The translations under genes and the position numbers were made by a program. This document shows, in pieces, positions 18,504-27,219 of a stretch of 57,109 bases of DNA. Every line of letters starts with the position of its first letter. Positions within the stretch are counted from its first letter, which is position 1. Source of the stretch: Bacteroidaceae bacterium (GTDB taxonomy: Bacteria; Bacteroidota; Bacteroidia; Bacteroidales; Bacteroidaceae); the NCBI GenBank assembly GCA_017621515.1, contig JAGASY010000032.1, positions 1 to 57,109 on the forward strand. Direction: 5' to 3'. The notes under the pieces were generated by a model, which was given only the letters and a program-made list of their open reading frames with translations, searched no databases and was not told the DNA's origin.

Positions 18504-19082
18504 TCAGAAGAGGTACACGATGTTCAGGGCCGCCTTTGTCGGGCCTACATAATGGTGCGATTTCCCTGCCTCCACTTTCCTGCCGCAGCCGGCGCATTTG
18601 AAACGGTCGTAGCGCGTGTAGGAATAACCGATTCCCAACTCGCCCTCGATATTCCAGTGCTTGTCGAGAATCCAAGCATAACCATACGAAACCCCTCCGC
18701 CGACAAACCATCCTTGGAAGCGCGCGTCAGACAATTTCGAGAAATCCGTACCTAAAAAAGAAATGTGATTTTTAATTCCACCTATATTAAACTGTCCGCC
18801 GTGCAGGTGTGCACCGACGAAATGACCTGAGAACCGGTCGCACTGCCAAAAGCGCACACCCGGCTGCACCGCCCAATGTTTCCATCTACGGTTGTGTGAC
18901 AAGTCCCAAGCATTAAATTCCCCTATAGCATCAAAAGTCAAACGAGGTGATATACCCACTTCAACACCGGCGTTTATATTCATAAATCCATCGGAGAGAA
19001 CATTTGTTTTCAATGCTGTTTTCTGAGCCTTAAGTGCCATCGCTGTCAACAAAAGACATACTGAAACAAACACATGCCTCAT
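18504..19082 (-). CDS. DUF3575 outer-membrane protein
   Basis: A 192-residue protein with signal peptide (MRHVFVSVCLLLTAMALKAQ). KTALKTNVLSDGFMNINAGV and WAVQPGVRFWQCDRFSGHFV are typical of DUF3575. The C-terminus (KAALNIVYLF) is a beta-barrel closing strand with terminal F. It is the first gene of the fimbrial operon and probably forms a small barrel in the outer membrane that works with the DUF3868 protein. Spacing to DUF3868 is 112 bp. Confidence 0.85.
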   Translation of the reverse strand: MRHVFVSVCLLLTAMALKAQKTALKTNVLSDGFMNINAGVEVGISPRLTFDAIGEFNAWDLSHNRRWKHWAVQPGVRFWQCDRFSGHFVGAHLHGGQFNIGGIKNHISFLGTDFSKLSDARFQGWFVGGGVSYGYAWILDKHWNIEGELGIGYSYTRYDRFKCAGCGRKVEAGKSHHYVGPTKAALNIVYLF

Positions 19083-19139
19083 ACCCTAAAATATTTTATA
19101 ATCAATCGCAATCGCCACTATTTATTAAACATGCTGTTG

Positions 19140-19147
19140 CAAAATTA
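19140..19147 (-). promoter_or_regulatory. Possible -7 box for the fimbrial operon
   Basis: On the minus strand the sequence reads TAATTTTG, a match to TAnnTTTG, 58 bp before the DUF3575 start. No matching -33 TTG is seen. An AT-rich hairpin (ACCAAAATAA at 19199-19208 with its complement at 19224-19233) lies just upstream. Confidence 0.35.
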
Positions 19148-19390
19148 TAAAAAAAGGAATGTCCGCTGTTTGTATTTTATTGAATTTAATCATAATTAAC
19201 CAAAATAATATTGTGTTTTAATTTTATTTTGGTATTTGTAATAAAAAAGAACTGAAGAATGTTATGTGTTTTATGACAATACTCTTGGTTGTAAGTTTTT
19301 TTGCTGCTGTATTCGCAGACTTCTTCCGGTTGTTAATATGTATATTAATGGATGTATTCGCAGACTCCTCTGCCGCGAATTCCCACTGCT

Positions 19391-20073
19391 TCAATTTGAC
19401 AAAATGATATTTTCGCCCAAAATGAAAATTTAACACTTCGAGCAATTTTTTGCAGAGGACGAAGAAATGAAAAAAATGGTTTAGGGATAATGTATTGATA
19501 ATCAAGGGAATACTAAAATACTCAAAACGCTCAAAAAAATGCGCTGGACACAATTTTTTGAGATTTTTGAGCGTTTTAATAATGTGTTGATTATTAAAAC
19601 GTTACAATTAAATCCGCCGTTTTAATCCTCAAACACCACTTCAAATCCACTCACTTTTAAGTTTTTGTTCAGATGCATTTTCAAAGTTGTAAATTATATA
19701 CTTCTTAACACTTTGGTTGTTTCTTGCCGCCTTTTTCTCCGCTTCCCAGTGTTTTTTTAATTTCAGCGCGCTGTTTTTATTTTTTCAGCGCACTGTTTCA
19801 AAATTTGTAGCGCGCTGAAAATAAAATTGCAGTGCGCTGGAAATGTGACGACAGTGCGCTGAAAATTTGAAAACTTAGTACTTTTTTTTAAGAGCTCTTC
19901 GCCGGGAGTAAATTAATGTAAAAGAATCGCTCCAAAACGAAACACTATTTCACATTTCTCTGAGGCTTTTGAAAATGCGCGTAGAATCCCCGTTCTTCGA
20001 GAAAAGTTCGGTGCGCTTCATTTTGACGCGTGCCAGAGGGCTTGGAATTTTAACATTTGGCAAAATCAAAAAG
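19391..20073 (-). repeat. Dispersed non-coding element, copy 2
   Basis: Reverse orientation relative to copy 1. It starts with TCAATTTGACAAAATGATAT, contains an AT-rich hairpin around 19526-19576 (CTCAAAAAAAT with ATTTTTTGAG), the palindrome array at 19764-19861, then TTGAAAACTTAGTA, AAAACGAAACACTATTTCAC and TTTTGACGCGTGCCAGAGGG, and ends near GGCAAAATCAAAAAGG. Copy 3 has the same blocks in the same order. Confidence 0.82.
19764..19861. repeat. Array of five 10-bp near-palindromes at 22-bp period (copy 2)
   Basis: Sites at 19764 (CAGCGCGCTG), 19786 (CAGCGCACTG), 19808 (TAGCGCGCTG), 19830 (CAGTGCGCTG) and 19852 (CAGTGCGCTG). All spacers are 12 bp. Total span 98 bp, the same as copies 1 and 3. 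Confidence 0.92.
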
Positions 20074-20256
20074 GCAGATAAATGCCATTTATTGTTTAAA
20101 AAGTTTCCGATTTGAGACTTATTGCTGACTTTTTGATTTTTATCTCTTCTCGATTTTTCTTTGTTGGCACGCTTTTTGTTGAGGGTTTGACTCGTTGGCT
20201 TTTTCCGTTGTTTTGTCTATATAAAAGGAGACTCCAAGCGTATATGTAATACACTT

Positions 20257-20381
20257 AGAAGTTGTTTTGAGATTATTTGTTATAGTTATGTGGAGTTTGT
20301 GAGTGCATCCGCTTAAACTATACGGAGGAGTCTGTCGAAGACATCCACATAATTATAACAAATCATTTTAAAACAGCTTTT
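20257..20381. repeat. 38-bp inverted repeat with 49-bp centre
   Basis: Arms 20257-20294 and 20344-20381 pair over 38 positions with about six mismatches. The ends read AGAAGTTGTTTT and AAAACAGCTTTT; the inner ends read ATGTGGA and TCCACAT. The same outer motif followed by TTGTTATAGTTATGT occurs once near 6398-6432, and a decayed form near 56613-56640. The layout resembles a small non-autonomous element, or a strong terminator reused at several places. Confidence 0.7.
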
Positions 20382-20440
20382 TAATGTCTTCGACAATTCT
20401 CGCATAACTATATGAAAAAACACTGAAATCTCTTGTTTCT

Positions 20441-20456
20441 TGTCCGAAAGTGGACG
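20441..20456 (+). promoter_or_regulatory. Operator-like site 1 (TGTCC-N6-GGACG)
   Basis: TGTCCGAAAGTGGACG is a dyad 80 bp upstream of the sigma-54 -24 element. Together with site 2 it is a likely binding place for the NtrC-type activator encoded at 35294. Confidence 0.6.
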
Positions 20457-20459
20457 TGC

Positions 20460-20475
20460 TGTCCGTTTATGGACA
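20460..20475 (+). promoter_or_regulatory. Operator-like site 2 (TGTCC-N6-GGACA)
   Basis: TGTCCGTTTATGGACA is a perfect dyad with 5-bp half-sites. Its centre lies 19 bp from that of site 1, close to two helical turns, so two dimers would bind the same face. Confidence 0.65.
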
Positions 20476-20520
20476 CTATGTATTTTACTTGGTGTGTTGA
20501 TATTCAGTGTGTTGCGTGTA

Positions 20521-20536
20521 TGGCACGGTCTTTGCT
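20521..20536 (+). promoter_or_regulatory. Sigma-54 promoter of the efflux operon
   Basis: TGGCACGGTCTTTGCT matches the -24/-12 consensus TGGCACG-N4-TTGCT at every conserved base. GG is at 20522-20523 and GC at 20534-20535, with correct spacing. The start of transcription would be near 20547, 24 bp before the ATG at 20571. Confidence 0.82.
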
Positions 20537-20570
20537 TATATACAGGCAAAATAAAAACGTGCAGAAAACA

Positions 20571-21842
20571 ATGAAAGAAAGTGTAAATAGCATGGATCGC
20601 GAGATTCCTCGCTCAGTGAAGATGGCGCGCAAGCGTATGACTTGGCTGCGCTATGGGGCGATAGTGGTTGGACTGGCGGCGATAGGATTCGGTATCAGCC
20701 GTTTTTTTCGCTCAAGCGTCAGTGAGAAGAGTATAAGTGTGAGCGATGTGGATAGAGGTACCATAGAAGTAAGTGTGACGGCAAGCGGCAGGGTTGTGCC
20801 CGCATTTGAAGAGGCTATCGTGTCGCCCATCACAGCGCGCGTGGTGGAAGTGTATAAGTCAGGCGGTGACAGTGTGGATGTGGGTACTCCGCTGTTGAAA
20901 CTTGATTTGCAGAGTACGCAGACGGATTATCAGAACAAGCTTGACGAACTGCAGATGAAGCGTCATCAGCTTGGGCAGCTACTGGTGAACAACCAGACGC
21001 GGCTCAGTGACCTTGAGATGCAGATAAGAGTGTCGGAAATGAAACTCGGGCGCATGGAGGCAGAACTAAGGAATGAGCGTTATTTAGACAGTTTAGGCTC
21101 AGGTACCACCGACCGTGTGCGTCAGGCGGAACTTGCCTACAACACCGGAAAACTGGAACTGCAACAGTTGCGTCAGCAGCTTGAAGGCGAAAGACGGGTG
21201 AAGGAGGCGGACGTGAAAGTGAAGCAACTTGAAATCAATATTTTCGAGAAAAATCTGGCAGAGACGGAGCGCACTCTCGAAGATGCAAGGATATGCTCGC
21301 CGCGTCGTGCCACGCTGACCTATATATATAATGAGATAGGAGGGCAAATCGGGGCCGGAACGAAACTTGCTGTTGTTTCCGACCTCAGTCATTTCAAGAT
21401 TGACTGTGAAATATCCGATGCCTACGGCGACCGTGTGTGCGTGGGCGGCAAGGTGGTTGTGAAGGTAGGCAAGGAGCAAATCGATGGTATTGTCAGTACG
21501 GTCACTCCGCTCAGTCGCAACGGATTGATTACGTTTACTGTGCAGCTCAGTCGGGATGACCATCCACGTTTGCGCTCAGGACTCCGTGCCGATGTCTATG
21601 TCATCACGTCAATTAAGGATGATGTGCTCAAAATCCGCAATGCCTCGTTCTACACAGGGGCCGGAGATTATCGTTTGTATGTGTTCGATGGTGCCGATGA
21701 ACTTGTCTTGCGCAATGTGAAATTGGGAGAAAGCAATTTCGACATGATAGAAGTTGTCTCCGGGATTGAGGAAGGCGACCGTGTGGTGGTCAGCGATATG
21801 GGCAAGTTCAATGGTTTGGATAGAGTGAAAGTGAAGCGATGA
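20571..21842 (+). CDS. HlyD/MacA-family membrane fusion protein
   Basis: A 423-residue periplasmic adaptor of a tripartite ABC efflux system. One N-terminal membrane anchor (YGAIVVGLAAIGFGISRFF, about 28-46), a barrel-sandwich/lipoyl-like part (SGRVVPAFEEAIVSPITARV), a coiled-coil hairpin (about 115-230, KLDELQMKRHQLGQLLVNNQ and following heptads) and the second lipoyl half (ARICSPRRATLTYI). The start at 20571 is chosen because it lies downstream of the sigma-54 promoter and has a normal short cytosolic tail; upstream in-frame codons from 20433 overlap the operator sites and promoter. It bridges the inner-membrane permeases and the TolC-like channel encoded at 28297. Confidence 0.88.
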   Translation: MKESVNSMDREIPRSVKMARKRMTWLRYGAIVVGLAAIGFGISRFFRSSVSEKSISVSDVDRGTIEVSVTASGRVVPAFEEAIVSPITARVVEVYKSGGDSVDVGTPLLKLDLQSTQTDYQNKLDELQMKRHQLGQLLVNNQTRLSDLEMQIRVSEMKLGRMEAELRNERYLDSLGSGTTDRVRQAELAYNTGKLELQQLRQQLEGERRVKEADVKVKQLEINIFEKNLAETERTLEDARICSPRRATLTYIYNEIGGQIGAGTKLAVVSDLSHFKIDCEISDAYGDRVCVGGKVVVKVGKEQIDGIVSTVTPLSRNGLITFTVQLSRDDHPRLRSGLRADVYVITSIKDDVLKIRNASFYTGAGDYRLYVFDGADELVLRNVKLGESNFDMIEVVSGIEEGDRVVVSDMGKFNGLDRVKVKR

Positions 21843-21902
21843 CATGCCGAAACTGTATATTCAAATAGTTGAAGAATGATATTAAATGAAAATAGAATAT
21901 AT

Positions 21903-23207
21903 ATGATAAACTACTTTAGACGATTATTTACGTTGATGCGTGAGAACAAACTGTTTTCAAGCATATACATTGTAGGCACGGCGGTAGCGATAGCGTCTGT
22001 CACGATTGTCGCCATGCTGTTTTACGTCAGAATAGCCCCGTTCTATCCTGAAACTAACAGGATGCGAACTTTCTATATGGGGACTTCACATTTCATGTCG
22101 GAAGAGGAAAATGACATGAAGACGTGGTTCTATTCCCATAAGGCTGTGGATGAGTGTTTCAGGAAACTGAAGAATGCTGATGTCGTTACCGCAACCCTCG
22201 GCAATAGGAACTCCTGCTGTATTGCGACGGCAGGCGACGGGGAAGAGTTTGACGCATGCTTAAACTGTACGGATTGTGAGTTCTTTCGTCTCTATACCTA
22301 CCGCTTTGTTGAGGGTCATGCGTTCAGTAAAACTGAGTTTGAGGGTGGAGAACGTGTGGCGGTCATAACAGATCGAGTGGGACACAGGGTGTTCGGACGA
22401 GAGTCTGGGTTTATTGGTGAACCGATAAAGATTAATAATGAAGTTTATCGTGTATGTGGAGTGGTGGAAGAGGCGAGCCGGCTGGCGAACAATGCCTTTG
22501 CCGATGTATTCCTGCCCTATACATCATGTTCCTCGTATGACAGCGAGAATCCTGAACTTCCCTATTATGGTGACTATACGATAAAAATGTTGGTGTCGCC
22601 TGCCGGACAGGAGGAGGCATTGCGCAAGGAACTGGAAGAGTATGTAGGCAGGTATAATTCGTACTATCCTAAACTTTCCGGCAATGACTATGAATGGGTA
22701 TTGGGAGAGGCGCCTCGTTCTTTTTTTCAACAAGGGTTTGATGAAGGCGGTGGCAAAAGGGGTAACTCTATTGTATGGACGGTGTTTGGATTGTTCCTTC
22801 TCATTGCGGCTGCCCTGATTGTAGTCCCTGCCATCAACCTGAGCGGAATGGTGGCATGGCGCATGGAAGAACGTTTGCCGGAAATGGGGATACGCAAAGC
22901 GTTTGGGGCGCGCCGGAGTCAGCTCCTGTGGCAGGTGCTGAAGGACAATTTCTCCCTTACCCTTGTGGGAGGAGTCTTTGGACTTGTGCTGGCATGGGTC
23001 CTGATGGCTGTGTTGCGCAAGATGCTGCTCAGTAATCTGTTTGAAATGCCTACAGACACGTTTATTCCCGGGGAGGTGTTCTTTGCCCCTGTCGTTTTCG
23101 TGTGCGCTTTCTGTTTTTGTGTAGTGCTCAACCTTATGGCGGCATTTATTCCTGCATGGCTGTCGTTGAGGAGACCTATTGTGAAATCTATGAATGAGAC
23201 AAGATAA
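21903..23207 (+). CDS. FtsX/MacB-type ABC permease, type A, copy 1
   Basis: A 434-residue permease. One TM near the N-terminus (about 18-40), a large periplasmic core domain, and three C-terminal TMs with the FtsX motif (INLSGMVAWRMEERLPEMGI, RKAFGARRSQLL). It ends in SLRRPIVKSMNETR, the signature end of the type A group in this locus. Start 21903 aligns with the other type A starts (M-x-x-x-x-R-x-x-x-M-R-E/D-x-K); a start at 21876 would add nine residues. Permeases of this kind do mechanical work on the periplasmic side rather than forming a channel. Confidence 0.87.
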   Translation: MINYFRRLFTLMRENKLFSSIYIVGTAVAIASVTIVAMLFYVRIAPFYPETNRMRTFYMGTSHFMSEEENDMKTWFYSHKAVDECFRKLKNADVVTATLGNRNSCCIATAGDGEEFDACLNCTDCEFFRLYTYRFVEGHAFSKTEFEGGERVAVITDRVGHRVFGRESGFIGEPIKINNEVYRVCGVVEEASRLANNAFADVFLPYTSCSSYDSENPELPYYGDYTIKMLVSPAGQEEALRKELEEYVGRYNSYYPKLSGNDYEWVLGEAPRSFFQQGFDEGGGKRGNSIVWTVFGLFLLIAAALIVVPAINLSGMVAWRMEERLPEMGIRKAFGARRSQLLWQVLKDNFSLTLVGGVFGLVLAWVLMAVLRKMLLSNLFEMPTDTFIPGEVFFAPVVFVCAFCFCVVLNLMAAFIPAWLSLRRPIVKSMNETR

Positions 23208-23221
23208 AGGAGGGTACGTAT

Positions 23222-24514
23222 ATGTGGAAATTGATATTGAAGAATCTGTGGAGCCGCCGAAAGAATAACGGTTTGCTCATGGCGGAGCTTGTGGTGGCGG
23301 CAGTGTTCAGTTTGCTGTTGCTGGATGTCGCTATTGTGGCATTGTATGATAATTACTGTATGCCTCACGGCTATGATACTGACGTGCTGCTGCTCGGAGA
23401 CATAGGTGTGGAGGGAGACGAGGAAGAGTATATGAAAGACTGTGATGACGACATGCTGCTGGAAAGGGCGGAGCATGTGATGAACCGTTTGCGCATGATG
23501 GATGAAGTGGACGATGTTTATCTGACAAGAGGGGAGGGCTATTTGTGTCCTCAGCGTATATATAACTATGCGAATATGTTTGTAGAAGCTGATACTTCAA
23601 AGCATGGTTTCGTCCCTTATCTGGAATATGTTCCGGGCAAACGCTTCTTTGAGATTAGTGGTTTGCGCAGCGCAGAAGGCAGTCCGTCGGTGGAGACACT
23701 GTCAGACTGTGAAACGGGCTGTGTGGTGCTTACACGCAGTTTGTCTGAACGTCTGTTTGGCGACGAGAATCCGATAGGCAGACAGATTGGCTATTATTTT
23801 CGGAATGAGGACACACTGATGTGCCGTGTGGCAGGTGTGGTGGAGGATGTGCGTCGGTCGCAGGCAGAACGAACCTCGTATGTGATGTTCCTTGCACAGC
23901 CGGCTTCGCGTGTCACTCCCGGATACACACAGCTTGTGGTGAGACTTCGGGACGGTGTGGATGCCGTGGAGTTTGCAGACAGGTTGCACCCTTCGCTGAA
24001 GAAAGAGACTGTGGTAGATGGGATGTTTGTGAAGAGGCTTACGGCATACAGTGATATTATATCGCAGCAGAAGAATCCCGACTTGTTAATATCCGTGTTG
24101 CTGGTAAGTGTATTTCTCTTTAATGTGTGTATCGGTGTGTTCGGCACTTTCTGGTTGCAGACACGTCGGCGCATGGAGGAGATTGGAGTAATGCGCTCGT
24201 TCGGTGCGTCAAGAAAAACCGTTTTTGCCATGCTCCTTGGTGAAGGATGGATGTTGGCTACCATGTCTTTTGCCGTAGCCTGTCTGATGTGGATTCATTT
24301 TACCCAGATTGTTGGAATAGCCAAGGGAACACACACTTGTCGGTTGTCTGTGGGCATAGAATCATACTGGGTGAGTTCTTACGGTTGGCATATTGCCGTG
24401 GTGGCAGGAATTGTCTATACCATATTCCTGTTAGTGGTTTGCATCGGTGTTTTCATCCCTGCATACTGTGCCTCGCGTGTGCATCCAGTAGATGCCTTGC
24501 ATGATAAACAATGA
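23222..24514 (+). CDS. FtsX/MacB-type ABC permease, type B, copy 1
   Basis: A 430-residue permease of the second group. It begins MWKLILKNLWSRRKNNG, has a TM at about 20-40 followed by a DNYCMPHGYDTD motif, a periplasmic domain, and C-terminal TMs with FWLQTRRRMEEIGVMRSFGA. It ends VHPVDALHDKQ. It starts 14 bp after copy A1, so A1 and B1 are a translational pair and likely a heterodimer. The A/B order is the same in all four pairs of this locus. Confidence 0.87.
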   Translation: MWKLILKNLWSRRKNNGLLMAELVVAAVFSLLLLDVAIVALYDNYCMPHGYDTDVLLLGDIGVEGDEEEYMKDCDDDMLLERAEHVMNRLRMMDEVDDVYLTRGEGYLCPQRIYNYANMFVEADTSKHGFVPYLEYVPGKRFFEISGLRSAEGSPSVETLSDCETGCVVLTRSLSERLFGDENPIGRQIGYYFRNEDTLMCRVAGVVEDVRRSQAERTSYVMFLAQPASRVTPGYTQLVVRLRDGVDAVEFADRLHPSLKKETVVDGMFVKRLTAYSDIISQQKNPDLLISVLLVSVFLFNVCIGVFGTFWLQTRRRMEEIGVMRSFGASRKTVFAMLLGEGWMLATMSFAVACLMWIHFTQIVGIAKGTHTCRLSVGIESYWVSSYGWHIAVVAGIVYTIFLLVVCIGVFIPAYCASRVHPVDALHDKQ

Positions 24515-24660
24515 ATGATGGATGGAGAGGGAGAAAGGTAAAAATAAATTTGTTAAGTTAAACGATAAGAGCTTTTAGAATTGTGGTTATTGTTCCGGAC
24601 TCTTTCTCCGTCCATTCCTTGTCCAATTTATATGGAAATAATATAAAATAAAAAGATGAT

Positions 24661-25983
24661 ATGAAGAGTTTTTTCAGACAAGTGTTCGCGATGATTCGCG
24701 ACAATAAGCTGTTTTCCGCCATTTATATTGTGGGAACAGCCGTGGCGATAGCCTTTACGATGGTGATGGTCATTGCCAATTACGTCAAGATTGCACCTGT
24801 ATATCCCGAGATAAACAGGATGCGCACGATGTATCTTAATACTTCCGTATATGTGGACTCAATTCATTCCAGTACTATGGGATCCGGGTTCTCGCCTGAA
24901 GCGTTGAACGAATGGGGCTACCATCTGAAGAATGCGGAGATTGTGAGCGGAAATGTAAGGAATATGGGAATGATAAGAACAGAAGGGGATACTCATGACT
25001 ATCTCGTCAACATGATTTTTACAGATGTGAACTTCTTCAAGGTCTATCCTTTCCGTTTCAAGGAAGGTCGTCCGTTCACGCAAGAAGAGTTTGACGGAGG
25101 TGTTCGCGTGGCTGTCATTTCGGATGAACAGGCACGTAAGGTCTATGGCAGCGACAAAGGAGTTGTGGGCAGAACTCTGTTTGTCAATGCAGACACCATG
25201 CGCGTTGTCGGGGTTGTAGAATCTGCAAGTCCATTTACTTACCATTCTTATGCACAAGTATATACTCCTTATTCTTTATGGAGATTCTGGCCACAGCCGG
25301 AACAACCATATCTGGGAAGTTTGGCTATAACAATGGTCTTGCCCGATGCGAATGGAGAACAGGCACTGAGAGAGGAGATAGAGGATGTGGTGAGAAGACA
25401 TAATTTGCAGAATGGGGAATGGCAGTTGAAACTCAACGGACAGCCTGTCAGTCATGTGCAGGACGCACTATTTAAAAAGGATTACTTTAATGAAGATGGG
25501 GAGACGAATCCCATTGTTGATTTCATCAAGAAATATATGTTGATATTGGTTGTGCTGTTAGTGGTTCCGGCACTTAATCTCAGTGGCATGATTGCGCGTC
25601 GCATGGAAATTCGTATGGCTGAAATGGGAGTGCGTAAGGCTTTTGGTGCTACTCGTGGCAGGTTGCTCCGGCAAATCATCAATGAAAATCTTCTGCTTAC
25701 GTTGCTTGGCGGTGTGCTCGGGCTATTGTTGTCGTGGGTGGTGTTCTATGTTTTCCACACATGGATATTCGCACTGGTGGATGACAATTTCTGTCGTAAT
25801 TCTAATATGGGCTTTTTGGATACAGGACAGCTGAACACGATGTCGTGGGAAATGTTTTTCTCGCCGTTCCTTTTCATTTGTGTATTTCTGTTCTGCTTTG
25901 TTCTCAATCTGCTGTCGGCTCTTGTGCCGGCATGGCTGTCGCTCAGAAAACCTATTGTAAATTCCATGAATGTGAAAAGATAA
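24661..25983 (+). CDS. FtsX/MacB-type ABC permease, type A, copy 2
   Basis: A 440-residue paralogue of the gene at 21903, sharing the N-terminus (IRDNKLFSAIYIVGTAVAIA), the phrase VYPEINRMRTMYLNTS, the FtsX segment (LNLSGMIARRMEIRMAEMGV) and the end SLRKPIVNSMNVKR. It follows a 146-bp gap that contains a partly complementary purine-rich/pyrimidine-rich pair (around 24518-24537 and 24598-24616), possibly an mRNA hairpin. No second sigma-54 promoter was seen in the gap. Confidence 0.87.
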   Translation: MKSFFRQVFAMIRDNKLFSAIYIVGTAVAIAFTMVMVIANYVKIAPVYPEINRMRTMYLNTSVYVDSIHSSTMGSGFSPEALNEWGYHLKNAEIVSGNVRNMGMIRTEGDTHDYLVNMIFTDVNFFKVYPFRFKEGRPFTQEEFDGGVRVAVISDEQARKVYGSDKGVVGRTLFVNADTMRVVGVVESASPFTYHSYAQVYTPYSLWRFWPQPEQPYLGSLAITMVLPDANGEQALREEIEDVVRRHNLQNGEWQLKLNGQPVSHVQDALFKKDYFNEDGETNPIVDFIKKYMLILVVLLVVPALNLSGMIARRMEIRMAEMGVRKAFGATRGRLLRQIINENLLLTLLGGVLGLLLSWVVFYVFHTWIFALVDDNFCRNSNMGFLDTGQLNTMSWEMFFSPFLFICVFLFCFVLNLLSALVPAWLSLRKPIVNSMNVKR

Positions 25984-25998
25984 AGAAAGGAGTGTATT

Positions 25999-27219
25999 AT
26001 GTTCAAGTTAATAATGAAGCAACTTTGGAGCCGTAGAAAGAATAATGCATGGCTGTTTGTCGAACTGGTGGTTGTGACCGTTGTGTCGTGGATTGTTCTC
26101 GATCCTGTAATCGTGTCTCTTTATGACAAGCATGTTCCGTTGGGATACGATGTGGAACGTCTGTGTGTGATAAACTTTATGGATTTCGATTGCAGTGAAG
26201 AAGAGAAGCGTGAAGCGGTAGAGCCTTTCAAAATTAAACTTATGCAGCGTAGCGATGTGGAGAATGTTTGTTTGCTTACCAGTGGCTATCCGGATCCCCA
26301 ACAAAATAATTCCTCCAGAGGAGCGATTTCCGAAGGTGTTGCCTATTCTAATTTTCAGATTATGGAAGGAGAACCCACATTACAGATGTATGGAGTCCGT
26401 GTCGTGTCGGGAAATCTTACTATTGAAGATATAGAGAACGGGAATTGGCCGGGGCGTAGTAAAGTCATGACTGCAAGTCTGGCACGTCGCTACTTCGGAA
26501 CAGAACAGGCTGCTGGAAGAGAGATTTCCACTTATACAGTTGCAGCCGTGGTGTCCGATATTCGGATGCGTAGTAGTAGTGTCAATGCTGATGTAATGAT
26601 TGAGAGGCAGCCTCGGTATTATTCGACTTTTAGACTGCTTGTGCGGTTGAAGCCGGGTGTGGTGCCGCAGCGTTTCAGTGAAGAGGTCTATGAGTGGGCG
26701 GTGAAGGAACTGCGGACAGATAAGTTGCATGTGCAGAATGTAATTGCGTATGAAGATGCAGCGGAAAAGCTGAACGGGTATAACGGCTATACCAATACGG
26801 TGCGTATGAATACAGCCTTTGCCGTGTTCTTCCTGTTTAATCTGTGCATAGGGGTGGTGTGTACATTCTGGCTTCAGACCAAGCAGAGATATGAAGAAGT
26901 GGGAATCATGCGTTCTTTCGGTGCCACCGGGCGGCGGATTGTTATGCAGATTATGATGGAAGGTTTCTTGCTGACGACTGCGGCTGTTATGGTGGGATGT
27001 CTGGCGTATTTGCAATATGTGCGGAACGAAAGTCTGTACTTGGGGCGCGATTTGATAAATCCGAGGATGGACTGGGTAGGTGATTTTAGCATACATTTCT
27101 TGGTGGTGTCGTTTATCGTCTATCTGATAATGCTCATTGTGGTTGGCATAGGCATTTATATTCCGGCACACGGAATAAGCCGTGTGGCTCCGGTAGATGC
27201 CTTGCGAAGCGATGAATAG
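25999..27219 (+). CDS. FtsX/MacB-type ABC permease, type B, copy 2
   Basis: A 406-residue paralogue of the gene at 23222 (MFKLIMKQLWSRRKNNA, HVPLGYDVERLCVI, FWLQTKQRYEEVGIMRSFGA, end SRVAPVDALRSDE). It starts 15 bp after A2. It is the shortest of the type B copies; the periplasmic domain is the part that varies most, which is where substrate or adaptor choice would be made if the copies differ in use. Confidence 0.87.
   Translation: MFKLIMKQLWSRRKNNAWLFVELVVVTVVSWIVLDPVIVSLYDKHVPLGYDVERLCVINFMDFDCSEEEKREAVEPFKIKLMQRSDVENVCLLTSGYPDPQQNNSSRGAISEGVAYSNFQIMEGEPTLQMYGVRVVSGNLTIEDIENGNWPGRSKVMTASLARRYFGTEQAAGREISTYTVAAVVSDIRMRSSSVNADVMIERQPRYYSTFRLLVRLKPGVVPQRFSEEVYEWAVKELRTDKLHVQNVIAYEDAAEKLNGYNGYTNTVRMNTAFAVFFLFNLCIGVVCTFWLQTKQRYEEVGIMRSFGATGRRIVMQIMMEGFLLTTAAVMVGCLAYLQYVRNESLYLGRDLINPRMDWVGDFSIHFLVVSFIVYLIMLIVVGIGIYIPAHGISRVAPVDALRSDE

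Larger units (their letters stand above)
19083..20570. other. Intergenic region with dispersed repeat, IR element and sigma-54 promoter
   Basis: About 1.5 kb between divergent operons. In order: fimbrial promoter area, two direct copies of a TGTATTCGCAGACT motif (19308, 19353), dispersed element copy 2 (19391-20073), a 38-bp inverted repeat (20257-20381), twin operator-like sites and a sigma-54 promoter. A 109-codon minus frame at 19224-19553 lies in repeat DNA and is not supported. Confidence 0.7.

Noticed and set aside
19083..19390. Invertible promoter in front of the fimbrial operon
   Set aside because: I looked for inverted repeats flanking the promoter as in phase-variable Bacteroides loci. 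Only an AT-rich hairpin at 19199-19233 and direct repeats at 19308/19353 were found, and no invertase gene is near.
19224..19553. 109-codon minus-strand frame upstream of the fimbrial operon
   Set aside because: Mostly inside the dispersed repeat and its flank; the frame is not kept in copy 3 or copy 1.
19764..19861. Palindrome arrays considered as CRISPR arrays
   Set aside because: Repeats are only 10 bp and spacers 12 bp, both much shorter than CRISPR units; orientation flips within the array, and no cas operon is present.
20433..20570. Upstream extension of the HlyD-type protein to 20433
   Set aside because: It would add 46 residues encoded by the operator sites and sigma-54 promoter and lacks a sensible N-terminus; the start at 20571 fits the promoter.
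26380..27171. 263-codon minus-strand frame inside permease B2 and a similar 227-codon frame over the ATPase gene
   Set aside because: Antisense shadows of clear coding genes; rich in His/Thr/Asn with no recognisable domain.
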